From: Halovenus sp.
GTDB lineage: Archaea > Halobacteriota > Halobacteria > Halobacteriales > Haloarculaceae
Assembly (NCBI GenBank): GCA_003551265.1
Contig: PUMG01000129.1
Span: forward strand, 1-9,219
Length of the DNA: 9,219 nt
Direction: 5' to 3'
In this document: one piece after another, positions 1 to 6,028 of the stretch
Layout: every line of letters begins with the position of its first letter
Position numbering within the stretch: the stretch's first letter is position 1
Made by a program: the position numbers and the translations under genes
The notes under the pieces: model-generated
Told to the model about the DNA's origin: nothing
Databases searched by the model: none
What the model saw: the letters and a program-made list of their open reading frames with translations, nothing else

Positions 1-221
1 CCACGGCGGGTGAGAACGTAGGTGTTCGTCCGGCGGTCACGCTGCCCCTTCTCTACCAGCCCTTTCTCCACGAGCGTGTCGAGATTCGGATACAGACGAC
101 CGTGATGAATCTCGGTCTCGTAGTAGTCTTCAAGCTCTGTTTTTATCGCCAGTCCATGTGGCTCTTCTTTCCCTGCAACAACATACAGGAGATCTCGTTG
201 GAATCCCGTCAGGTCGTACAT
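1..221 (-). CDS. PadR-family transcriptional regulator (3' part outside window)
   Basis: Only the first 73 codons are visible; the gene continues past the left edge. The protein begins MYDLTGFQRDLLYVVAG and carries the PadR winged helix: the segment HGLAIKTELEDYY (about residues 22-34), the recognition-helix region HHGRLYPNLDTLVEKGLVEKG (39-59), and the wing RDRRTNTYVLTRR (61-73). This is the typical short haloarchaeal PadR protein, usually around 90 residues, with no separate ligand domain, so most of it is present. PadR proteins bind DNA as dimers and many repress their own gene or a neighbour; the target here is unknown. The ATG at 221-219 is the only reasonable start, because an in-frame TAA lies five codons upstream. 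It is divergent from the bPH2 gene group. Family assignment is firm; the regulated process is not known. Confidence 0.93.
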   Translation of the reverse strand, partial: MYDLTGFQRDLLYVVAGKEEPHGLAIKTELEDYYETEIHHGRLYPNLDTLVEKGLVEKGQRDRRTNTYVLTRR

Positions 222-250
222 GTATAAGTCCAGTTAACAGATTATGCCGA

Positions 251-260
251 CATATATTAA
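251..260 (-). promoter_or_regulatory. TATA-like promoter element of the PadR gene
   Basis: On the minus strand the element reads TTAATATATG and is centred about 34 nt before the PadR ATG. Archaeal transcription starts roughly 22-27 nt downstream of the TATA centre, so a leader of only a few nucleotides is predicted. No Shine-Dalgarno sequence is seen, which fits leaderless haloarchaeal genes. Confidence 0.55.
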
Positions 261-509
261 AGCTGTCTATACAGTGGCTGATACGAGTTAGATAACCGTA
301 CTGCTATTCTACTCGGTTTCTACCTGTCACTTATATTCCTTTATAAATTTATTAAAATATATTGGAAACCAGTCTCTTTTCCTGGAGCGATAGCCAAACA
401 TTCATTTGATAGGTACGGGCCGGTTTGTTTGGTGTTGGATCGATATCAGTGATGGTAAGAAGAGTTTTTGTGGAGGCCGGAGTCTCAAGCAGAATTCCAG
501 ACCCGTCAA

Positions 510-517
510 CTTAAACC
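510..517 (+). promoter_or_regulatory. possible TATA-like element of the first bPH2 gene
   Basis: The string CTTAAACC is centred about 27 nt before the ATG at 540, the distance expected for a leaderless haloarchaeal transcript. It is a weak match. If it is used, the Shine-Dalgarno-like string at 528-533 would be absent from the mRNA; if transcription starts instead from the AT-rich block near 340-360, the mRNA would have a long leader including that string. Confidence 0.3.
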
Positions 518-527
518 GGTCCCGCCC

Positions 528-533
528 GGAGGG
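528..533 (+). promoter_or_regulatory. ribosome binding site deciding the start at 540
   Basis: GGAGGG lies 6 nt before the ATG at 540 and is complementary to the archaeal 16S rRNA 3' end. It supports the ATG at 540 over the upstream TTG at 468, and over the internal ATG at 666, whose AGGAGAG is too close to the start. Confidence 0.6.
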
Positions 534-539
534 CTAGCA

Positions 540-1355
540 ATGACCGACGGACGCGACGAGACCGGATCCGACTCCGGCGACCGTCGTGAGCAAGAGTGGC
601 CAGCGTGGCCAGACACCACGGAAGCGACAGAAGCCCAACAGCGGCGGCGAACGCGTGCAGGAGAGATGAATCCGCAACGGTCTCCAGAAAACGCCTCACA
701 GGACAGACAACCGGACCACTATGAAGAGCCACTGACAGCACGAACTGGAACGATTCCCGAACCAAGGAGTGTCCATATCGACGACGACATCAGTGGCGAT
801 GGTGACTGGGTGGACCTCGGTGAGCACCGGCCCGATGGGGAGGAACTGGGTGCGACGGACCTCTCAGAAGCGGAGTTGCTCGAATACATCACCGACCGGC
901 GGTCACTCCATCCGCTCGTTCAGGTTCATTGGGGGGTTCGCATCACCGTCGGTGCGCTGGTCGCGGGAGTTGTCTCCTCGTGGATTCTTCCTTTCGCGGG
1001 TATTAACTCGCAGTTCAGCGCGGCGATTGTCGGCGTGCTCTTGCTGCTCGGACTGGCGTGGGTCTTGCTGTACTACCGGGTGTGGGTGTATCAGATACGT
1101 GCAGATGCCATCTACCTCGAACGTGGTGTCGTGACTCACGTTCGCTCGCTCGTTCCCTATGTTCGTATCCAGCACGTCGACACCAGTCAGGGTCCAATCG
1201 AACGGATGCTCGGACTGTCGACGCTTGTCGTCTATACCGCAGGGTCGCGTGGTGCAGACGTTTCGATTCCGGGTCTGCTGCCTGAGGAGGCACGGGATAT
1301 GCAGCGACGGGTAAAAGAACTGGCCATCGAGGCAGAGGGTGACGATGCGCTGTGA
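540..1355 (+). CDS. bPH2-domain membrane protein with long acidic N-terminal tail (YdbS-like)
   Basis: A 271-residue protein. Residues 1 to about 108 are a low-complexity, acidic, Gln/Arg/Pro-rich tail with no predicted fold. A short conserved stretch follows, with RRSLHPLVQVHWGVR near 120-134. Two membrane helices lie at about 133-154 and 161-181. A single bPH2 (bacterial pleckstrin-homology-like, DUF304) domain follows at about 182-265, with the typical YQIRADAIYLERGVV start and RIQHVDTSQGPIERMLGL motif. This matches the small partner (YdbS type) of the bacterial YdbS/YdbT pair. Its biochemical role is unknown; in bacteria the pair is a membrane complex that has been linked to resistance to some bacteriocins. 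The three-domain partner starts 36 nt downstream, so the two are very likely co-transcribed. The tail is unusual; a shorter version starting at ATG 666 is possible but has a poorly placed ribosome site. Confidence 0.85.
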   Translation: MTDGRDETGSDSGDRREQEWPAWPDTTEATEAQQRRRTRAGEMNPQRSPENASQDRQPDHYEEPLTARTGTIPEPRSVHIDDDISGDGDWVDLGEHRPDGEELGATDLSEAELLEYITDRRSLHPLVQVHWGVRITVGALVAGVVSSWILPFAGINSQFSAAIVGVLLLLGLAWVLLYYRVWVYQIRADAIYLERGVVTHVRSLVPYVRIQHVDTSQGPIERMLGLSTLVVYTAGSRGADVSIPGLLPEEARDMQRRVKELAIEAEGDDAL

Positions 1356-1375
1356 TGTGATAGCGTTGTGTATCT

Positions 1376-1383
1376 GAGGTGAG
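1376..1383 (+). promoter_or_regulatory. ribosome binding site of the three-domain bPH2 gene
   Basis: GAGGTGAG lies 8 nt before the ATG at 1392, in the 36-nt gap behind the first bPH2 gene. An internal ribosome site with no TATA-like element in the gap fits translation from a shared mRNA. Confidence 0.6.
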
Positions 1384-1391
1384 TCACACAG

Positions 1392-2879
1392 ATGAATCTA
1401 GACTACCGCTCCGTTCCCTACCGGGTGTTCGAGAACGCCTCACGGCTCATCGGGATCATAATCATCTCGGTCATCTTCTCGGCCGGTGATGGTAGTCCGG
1501 AAGGAGGCGGTGGATTCGACCCCCTTTCGCTGGGCGTGTTCGTGCTGTTCGGACTCATCGTGGTCGGAATGTGGGAGATGGCCTACGTCAAACGCTACGA
1601 GTATCGCATCACGCGGGACACGTTTGACATCTCCTCGGGGGTATTCTCCCGCCGCGAGCGCGAGATTCCGTTCGACCGTATCCAGAACGTCGACATCGCA
1701 CAGAACGTGTTACAGCGCGCCCTCGACATTGCAGAGGTCAGACTCGAAACTGCGGGAGGTGGTGACACGGAGGCGACACTTCGGTACGTCAGTACAACCG
1801 AGGCGACACGGTTACAGGAACTCATCAGCGACCGCAAGCGAGGAGACCGCGAGCGCACACACGACCCCGAAGCCCCGGAGAACGTGCTGTTCGAACTCGA
1901 GAACAACGAACTCGCCATCCTCGGGTTCACGTCGGCGAACTTCAACCTCCTCGGTCTCATCCTCGTCATGTTCCTGGTGTTCGGGACGCCAGTCGCTGCG
2001 GAACAGGTGTCCCCGCGTCTCAGCGTCCTCCTCATTCTCGGGCCGGTGTTCGCGATTGCCGCGCTTGTCCTCCTGTGGATCATCAGCGGTATCCAGGCGG
2101 TCCTCCGGTACTACGGCTTCCGTCTGGTCCGCCACGAGAACGAACTTCGCTACCAGCGCGGCTTGCTCCAGCAGTACAACGGCACGATTCCGCTGTCGAA
2201 GATACAGACGTTGATGATACGTGAGAATCTCTTCGCGCGTGCAATCGGCTACGGTAACCTCGCCATCGAGACGGCGGGTTACGCTCCCGGACAGGGGGGT
2301 GACGGCGTCGAGTCTGCCATCCCAATCGCCAAACGCGACCGACTGTTCGCGCTTGCCCGAACTATCGAGGATGTCGGAGACATCGAGTTCGAGCGACCAC
2401 CGGAGCGTGCCCGAATCCGCTACGTCGGCCGCTATACGATTATCGTCGCCGTGTTGCTCGGGTTCCTCTGGGGTGTCCACACGTTCACGGGTGAACTCTC
2501 GGACTGGTACCTCGGCGCGGTCGTCTGGGTTCTCGTCCCGCTGGCGGCCCACCTGCGCTGGACACACCTTGGCTACTACTACGACGACGACTACGTCGTC
2601 ACCCGGTCTGGCTTCTGGACCCGCCGGACGACAATCATCCCGTACTTCCGCGTCCAGACAGTCACCGACTCCCAGACGGTGTTCCAGCGCCGCCGGCGCC
2701 TCGGTACTCTCGTCGTCGATACGGCGAGTTCCGGCGGGTTCTGGGGCGGAACCGGCGTCGCAATCGACATTGACATCGAGGACGCCAGACGTATCCGCGA
2801 GGAAGTCAACGACCGCTTCCAGTGGTCCGTTCGAGAACGGCGGACGGGTACAGACCGGACTGTCCGAACTGGCGAGTGA
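1392..2879 (+). CDS. three-domain bPH2 membrane protein (YdbT-like)
   Basis: A 495-residue integral membrane protein built from three repeats of two helices followed by a bPH2 domain. Predicted helices are near residues 17-30, 47-63, 182-200, 211-232, 345-364 and 372-389. The bPH2 domains follow at about 68-146, 240-325 and 395-475. Each carries the same core: a strand such as YRITRDTFDISSGVFSRRE or FRLVRHENELRYQRGLL, then an I-P-x-x-[KR]-[IV]-Q motif (IPFDRIQNVD at 92-101, IPLSKIQTL at 266-274, IPYFRVQTVT at 416-425), a helix with FxR or LQR, then L-x-[IV]-[ED]-T-A (IETAG at 292-296, VVDTAS at 441-446). This is the YdbT type. The C-terminus (about 480-495) is a charged tail. With the preceding gene it should form a membrane complex presenting four bPH2 domains. 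Function in archaea is not established. Confidence 0.9.
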   Translation: MNLDYRSVPYRVFENASRLIGIIIISVIFSAGDGSPEGGGGFDPLSLGVFVLFGLIVVGMWEMAYVKRYEYRITRDTFDISSGVFSRREREIPFDRIQNVDIAQNVLQRALDIAEVRLETAGGGDTEATLRYVSTTEATRLQELISDRKRGDRERTHDPEAPENVLFELENNELAILGFTSANFNLLGLILVMFLVFGTPVAAEQVSPRLSVLLILGPVFAIAALVLLWIISGIQAVLRYYGFRLVRHENELRYQRGLLQQYNGTIPLSKIQTLMIRENLFARAIGYGNLAIETAGYAPGQGGDGVESAIPIAKRDRLFALARTIEDVGDIEFERPPERARIRYVGRYTIIVAVLLGFLWGVHTFTGELSDWYLGAVVWVLVPLAAHLRWTHLGYYYDDDYVVTRSGFWTRRTTIIPYFRVQTVTDSQTVFQRRRRLGTLVVDTASSGGFWGGTGVAIDIDIEDARRIREEVNDRFQWSVRERRTGTDRTVRTGE

Positions 2880-2933
2880 TACTGATTGCTGTGAGACCAC
2901 CTCCGGAGCCCACCCCTGCGGGAACCACAATCA

Positions 2934-2940
2934 CTACTTT
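2934..2940 (+). promoter_or_regulatory. possible weak TATA-like element before gnd
   Basis: CTACTTT sits about 25 nt before the gnd ATG in an 82-nt gap. There is no Shine-Dalgarno sequence upstream of gnd, so a leaderless mRNA from this position is plausible, but the match to a haloarchaeal TATA box is poor. Read-through from the bPH2 genes is the alternative. Confidence 0.3.
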
Positions 2941-2961
2941 CCTGCTCTCCGACCGTCGAGT

Positions 2962-3852
2962 ATGGAACTTGGAGTCGTCGGACTCGGACGGATGGGCCAG
3001 ATAGTGGTCGAGCGAACGCTCGCGGCAGGACACGACGTCGTCGCCTTCGACATTGACGAGCAGGCTGTCGAGGCTGCGAGTGATGCAGGGGCAGAGAGCG
3101 CGGACTCACTTCTCGGTCTCGCAGACCAGCTCGGAGCGGAGAAACGCGTCTGGCTGATGGTACCTGCAGGCGATCCCGTCGATGCAGCGCTCGACGAACT
3201 CGAACCGTCGCTGGACGGCGAGGACATCATCGTCGACGGCGGGAACTCACACTTCGAGGACTCGCTTCGGCGAGCAGAGAAAACAAGTGCGGCGTATCTC
3301 GACTGTGGTACGAGCGGCGGTCCAGCGGGTGCTGAGCTCGGGTTCTCGCTGATGGTCGGTGGTTCCGAGTGGGCCTACGAGGAGTTCACGCCGGTCTTCG
3401 ACGCGGTGGCGACCGGACCCGACGGCCACGGCCGGATGGGCCCGAGTGGGTCTGGCCACTACGTCAAGATGGTCCACAACGGCGTCGAGTACGCTCTCAT
3501 GCAGGCCTACGGCGAGGGGTTCGAGTTGCTTCACGAGGGCCGCTACGACCTCGACCTCGAAGCGGTTGCCCGGACCTGGAACAACGGTTCTGTCATCCGG
3601 TCGTGGTTGCTCGAACTGTGTGAGGAGGCGTTCAGAGAGGAGGGAACCGACCTCGGCGACGTTGCCGACCACGTGGCTGGGGGGTCGACGGGAACGTGGA
3701 CCATCCAGGAGGGACTCGAACAGGACGTTCCGTTACCACTCATCTACCAGGCACTCGCCGAGCGCTTCGGAAGCCGGACTGACCGCTTCTCTCGCCGTCT
3801 CGCCAACCGACTCCGGTACGGCTTCGGTCGACACGAGGTGAAACGAGAGTAG
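2962..3852 (+). CDS. gnd: 6-phosphogluconate dehydrogenase, decarboxylating (short form)
   Basis: A 296-residue enzyme of the oxidative pentose phosphate pathway; it converts 6-phosphogluconate to ribulose 5-phosphate and CO2 with reduction of NAD(P). The N-terminal Rossmann fold shows GLGRMG (7-12). The catalytic region has VDGGNS (91-96), DCGTSGGPAG (114-123), and GHYVKMVHNGVEYALMQAYG (165-184), in which K169, H172, N173 and E176 match the classical Lys, His, Asn and Glu of the active site. Further family motifs are WNNGSVIRSWLL (206-217) and the C-terminal QALAERFGSR. At about 300 residues it is the short form found in haloarchaea and some bacteria, not the 470-residue form. Strand 2 ends VVAFDID, with acidic D30 and D32 where NADP-specific enzymes have a basic patch, so NAD is the likelier cofactor (inference). 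The ATG at 2962 gives a start directly on the Rossmann strand; the open frame back to 2221 overlaps the bPH2 gene and is not coding. Confidence 0.96.
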   Translation: MELGVVGLGRMGQIVVERTLAAGHDVVAFDIDEQAVEAASDAGAESADSLLGLADQLGAEKRVWLMVPAGDPVDAALDELEPSLDGEDIIVDGGNSHFEDSLRRAEKTSAAYLDCGTSGGPAGAELGFSLMVGGSEWAYEEFTPVFDAVATGPDGHGRMGPSGSGHYVKMVHNGVEYALMQAYGEGFELLHEGRYDLDLEAVARTWNNGSVIRSWLLELCEEAFREEGTDLGDVADHVAGGSTGTWTIQEGLEQDVPLPLIYQALAERFGSRTDRFSRRLANRLRYGFGRHEVKRE

Positions 3853-3854
3853 AA

Positions 3855-4910
3855 TTAAAACGACGTGATAACTTCGACGCCAGTGGTTTCGTACGTCCCC
3901 ATCGCGGCCAGTCGGTCGGACACCTCATCGAGTGACAGCTCTCGGTCGAGCAGTGCTCCGGGGTCTATATTTCTCGCATCCAGCAGGTCGAACAGCGCGC
4001 CGTACCCCGTCGGAGACATCCCGCGCGACCCGACAAACGTGATCTCCCATCGCGTCATCCAGTCCGTCGGGAGCGAGATACGCCCGCGCTCGTCGTCGGT
4101 CGTCAGCCCCACCTGTACGTGTGTTCCTCGCGGACGCAAACACCGGAGTGAGTTCTGACACGTCTCGGCGAGGCCGAGCGCGTCAACCGAGACGTCCGCG
4201 CCCCCAGTTTGTTCTCGGATTGTCTCGACTGGGTCTCTGACGCTCGGGTCGATCGTCGTCTGTGCGCCGAGCGCCTGTGCTCGCTCTCGGGCACTCTCGT
4301 TCGGGTCGACAGCAAGGACACGGGCACCGAGCGCGGAGCCGAGCTGGACCGCAGAGAGACCGACGCCGCCGCAACCGTGAACGGCGAGCCAGTCCCCGCC
4401 AGCGAGTTCCGCTCGTTCTGTGAGCGCGTGGTAGGCTGTCATGTACCGACACCCGAGGACGGCAGCAGCACGCGGGCTGAGACTGTCGGGCAGGTGAACG
4501 AGATTGTAGTCAGCTGCCGGAACTGCCACCTGTTCGGCGAACGCGCCGGGCGCGTCCGGTTCGAAGCCGAGCGCGAACCCATCCTGACAGATGTTTCCCT
4601 GCCCCGAGCGACAGCGGTGACACGTTCCATCACCCAGCGAGAACGGGACCACGACGGTGTCTCCCTCGTCGATGCGTTCGACGGTATCGCCAACTGCGAC
4701 GACTTTACCTGCGGGCTCGTGTCCGAGAATCTGCCCTCGCGGGACACGGTCGTCGTTCCACTCGCCGTGACCCTGCCAGGCGTGCCAGTCACTCCGACAC
4801 AGCCCGCACGCCTCGACGGCGACGACTGCACCGTCGGGTCCTGGGTCGGGTGCTGACACATCTCTGATGTCGAGCGGTTCTCCGTACTCGCGGAGGATTG
4901 CTGCGCGCAT
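3855..4910 (-). CDS. zinc-dependent alcohol dehydrogenase (medium-chain family)
   Basis: A 351-residue medium-chain dehydrogenase that oxidises an alcohol, or reduces an aldehyde or ketone, with NAD(P). The GroES-like domain carries the catalytic zinc ligands C38 (GLCRSDWHAW) and GHE at 63-65, with C154 (GCRYMTAYHAL) in the position of the third ligand. The structural zinc loop is GDGTCHRCRSGQGNIC (93-108): C97, C100 and C108 are present, but the first cysteine is Asp94. Asp or Glu in this place is known from other archaeal alcohol dehydrogenases. The Rossmann domain shows GCGGVG (179-184), and D202 at the end of strand 2 (VLAVDPNE) points to NAD. The ATG at 4910 starts the family's usual MRAAILREYG; the longer open frame to 5123 runs into the next gene. 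The substrate cannot be told from sequence. Its stop lies 2 nt from that of the convergent gnd. Confidence 0.93.
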   Translation of the reverse strand: MRAAILREYGEPLDIRDVSAPDPGPDGAVVAVEACGLCRSDWHAWQGHGEWNDDRVPRGQILGHEPAGKVVAVGDTVERIDEGDTVVVPFSLGDGTCHRCRSGQGNICQDGFALGFEPDAPGAFAEQVAVPAADYNLVHLPDSLSPRAAAVLGCRYMTAYHALTERAELAGGDWLAVHGCGGVGLSAVQLGSALGARVLAVDPNESARERAQALGAQTTIDPSVRDPVETIREQTGGADVSVDALGLAETCQNSLRCLRPRGTHVQVGLTTDDERGRISLPTDWMTRWEITFVGSRGMSPTGYGALFDLLDARNIDPGALLDRELSLDEVSDRLAAMGTYETTGVEVITSF

Positions 4911-4938
4911 CTGTTTATCAGCACACTCTGCACAGCAA

Positions 4939-4947
4939 GATAAATAC
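4939..4947 (-). promoter_or_regulatory. TATA-like promoter element of the alcohol dehydrogenase gene
   Basis: On the minus strand the element reads GTATTTATC, preceded by GGAA that could serve as BRE, about 33 nt before the ATG at 4910. It lies inside the 43-nt gap behind the four-helix membrane protein gene. The dehydrogenase can therefore be transcribed alone with a very short leader, even though the gene order would allow an operon. Confidence 0.6.
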
Positions 4948-4953
4948 TTCCGC

Positions 4954-5976
4954 TCAGTAATCGTTCCTGGTATCTCGGTTCGTACTCCGCAACACGAACG
5001 GGCCGATGGCCAGCGTCCGCTTGGCAACTGTTGTAATCCGCAGGACGTACGCAAGGAGAAGCGCGAACGGTAACACGGCAACGGCTGTCGCTGCGCTCGT
5101 GACCCAGACGAGGGTGTTGACACCGAGTATCACTCCACCAGTTGAAACCAGTGTGTCGACGTACAGAATCATCGCCGCGCTCACGAGGAGTGCGGGAACT
5201 GCAGCGTAGAGCACTGCCCGCGAGAGGTTGATTAGCTCCCACTGGAAGTAGAGCGTCTTGACGTGTTCTCGACTCACCCCGTACAACTGCAGAAGCTCCG
5301 AAATCGACTCCAGTGCAGCCTGGTCCGCTTCACTGGTCGCATCGGCGTACTCCTTGCGCAGCCGTCGGGCCTCCTGAAGCATCCACGAGTACTCGAAATC
5401 CAGCGCGGCTGAAATCACCTCGAAGCTACCGAACTCTGCGTGTTCGAGTCGTGTCTCAACAGATTCGACGCTCTCGTGGAGTTCGTCCACCAGGCTCTCG
5501 ATGGCACGCTGGTGCTGTGTGTCTGGGGTGCTGGCGTTCGTGAGGTGACGAGCCTGCTGGTCGAGTTCTGCGAGGAGTGCCGCCAGAAATCGGCCCGGGT
5601 CACCAGGACTCGCGGACTCTCCGAGAGCGGATTCAACGTCCTCACGAAACGCCAGTGCGCCCTCCATTCGTTCCTGCTGGTCACCGACAGACCCCAGTTC
5701 CTGCGAGAGAACGAGTTGGTTGATGGTGACGACAACGGTAACGCCAGTGATGACTGCCGTTACCAGCGCCTCGAACAGCGCGACAATTGCTTCCTCGTCG
5801 GGAAACGGTGTGGGGTCGACGACACCCAGTACGACGAGCGTGGAGAACACGACCAGTGTCAACAGCCCGGTGAGACGAACGCGGTCCATCTCTAGCAACA
5901 CCCAGAGCTTCAGTCGACTCTCCTGCACTCGCTCCTCGATGGCGTTGCCAGTCCGGCCACCGCTCGAATCGGACAT
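4954..5976 (-). CDS. four-helix membrane protein of unknown function
   Basis: I do not recognise a named function. The 340-residue protein has two predicted membrane helices near the N-terminus (about 36-53 and 64-86), a large, mostly helical, acidic soluble part (about 92-250), and two more helices at the C-terminus (about 253-273 and 285-311). Helix 2 runs into the motif INQLVLSQELGSVGDQQERM (85-104), a pattern I associate with uncharacterised prokaryotic membrane proteins. The soluble part contains heptad-like stretches (155-178 and 200-232) that could form a coiled coil. With both termini on the same side, the central domain would also lie on that side. The TraB-family gene lies 52 nt upstream on the same strand. 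The ATG at 5976 gives a polar start before a charged helix and follows a TATA-like element at the right distance. Confidence 0.85.
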   Translation of the reverse strand: MSDSSGGRTGNAIEERVQESRLKLWVLLEMDRVRLTGLLTLVVFSTLVVLGVVDPTPFPDEEAIVALFEALVTAVITGVTVVVTINQLVLSQELGSVGDQQERMEGALAFREDVESALGESASPGDPGRFLAALLAELDQQARHLTNASTPDTQHQRAIESLVDELHESVESVETRLEHAEFGSFEVISAALDFEYSWMLQEARRLRKEYADATSEADQAALESISELLQLYGVSREHVKTLYFQWELINLSRAVLYAAVPALLVSAAMILYVDTLVSTGGVILGVNTLVWVTSAATAVAVLPFALLLAYVLRITTVAKRTLAIGPFVLRSTNRDTRNDY

Positions 5977-6001
5977 ATCGCGGTGGTTTCGACCCGCGAA
6001 C

Positions 6002-6011
6002 GATAGTAATA
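6002..6011 (-). promoter_or_regulatory. TATA-like promoter element of the four-helix membrane protein gene
   Basis: On the minus strand the element reads TATTACTATC, centred about 31 nt before the ATG at 5976, in the 52-nt gap after the TraB-family gene. It suggests independent transcription with almost no leader. Confidence 0.5.
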
Positions 6012-6028
6012 CGGTGAGAATCGCACCC

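Larger units (their letters stand above)
222..539. other. AT-rich divergent intergenic region
   Basis: This stretch of about 320 bp between the PadR gene and the first bPH2 gene contains no credible gene. It is clearly richer in A and T than the coding DNA around it, most of all at 330-362, which holds a 10-bp AT palindrome (343-352) and several overlapping TATA-like strings on both strands. A small inverted repeat (GTTA, 2 nt, TAAC) sits at 287-296 and a GTTAAC palindrome at 233-238. Both are too short to call an operator, though a PadR dimer site would be expected somewhere here. An open TTG-initiated extension of the bPH2 gene back to 468 is judged not to be coding. Confidence 0.6.

Noticed and set aside
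287..296. Inverted repeat GTTA-GA-TAAC as a PadR operator
   Set aside because: Arms of 4 bp are too short to claim as an operator; kept only as a description of the spacer.
468..539. TTG start at 468 for the first bPH2 gene
   Set aside because: No ribosome binding site, a non-ATG codon, and a good GGAGGG plus ATG at 540.
2687..2701. GC-rich palindrome-like string in the third bPH2 domain
   Set aside because: Only 8 bp (CGCCGGCG) pair perfectly, inside coding DNA for an Arg-rich stretch; expected by chance in GC-rich genes.
1812..2930. Long open frame of 372 codons on the minus strand opposite the three-domain bPH2 gene
   Set aside because: It is a shadow of GC-rich codon usage. The protein is an implausible run of Val, Asp, Glu and Arg with no motif, while the plus strand encodes a clear three-domain membrane protein.
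2221..2961. Open frame extending gnd upstream by 247 codons
   Set aside because: It overlaps the bPH2 gene in another frame and is a Ser/Arg/Thr-rich low-complexity translation. The Rossmann fold starts exactly at the ATG at 2962.
4209..4856. Plus-strand open frame of 215 codons opposite the alcohol dehydrogenase
   Set aside because: No recognisable domain; antisense to a well-supported enzyme gene with conserved motifs along its whole length.
4911..5123. Upstream extension of the alcohol dehydrogenase to 5123
   Set aside because: The extra residues overlap the C-terminus of the four-helix membrane protein in another frame, are Ser/Arg/Cys-rich, and lie beyond a good TATA-like element; the family start MRAAILREYG is at 4910.
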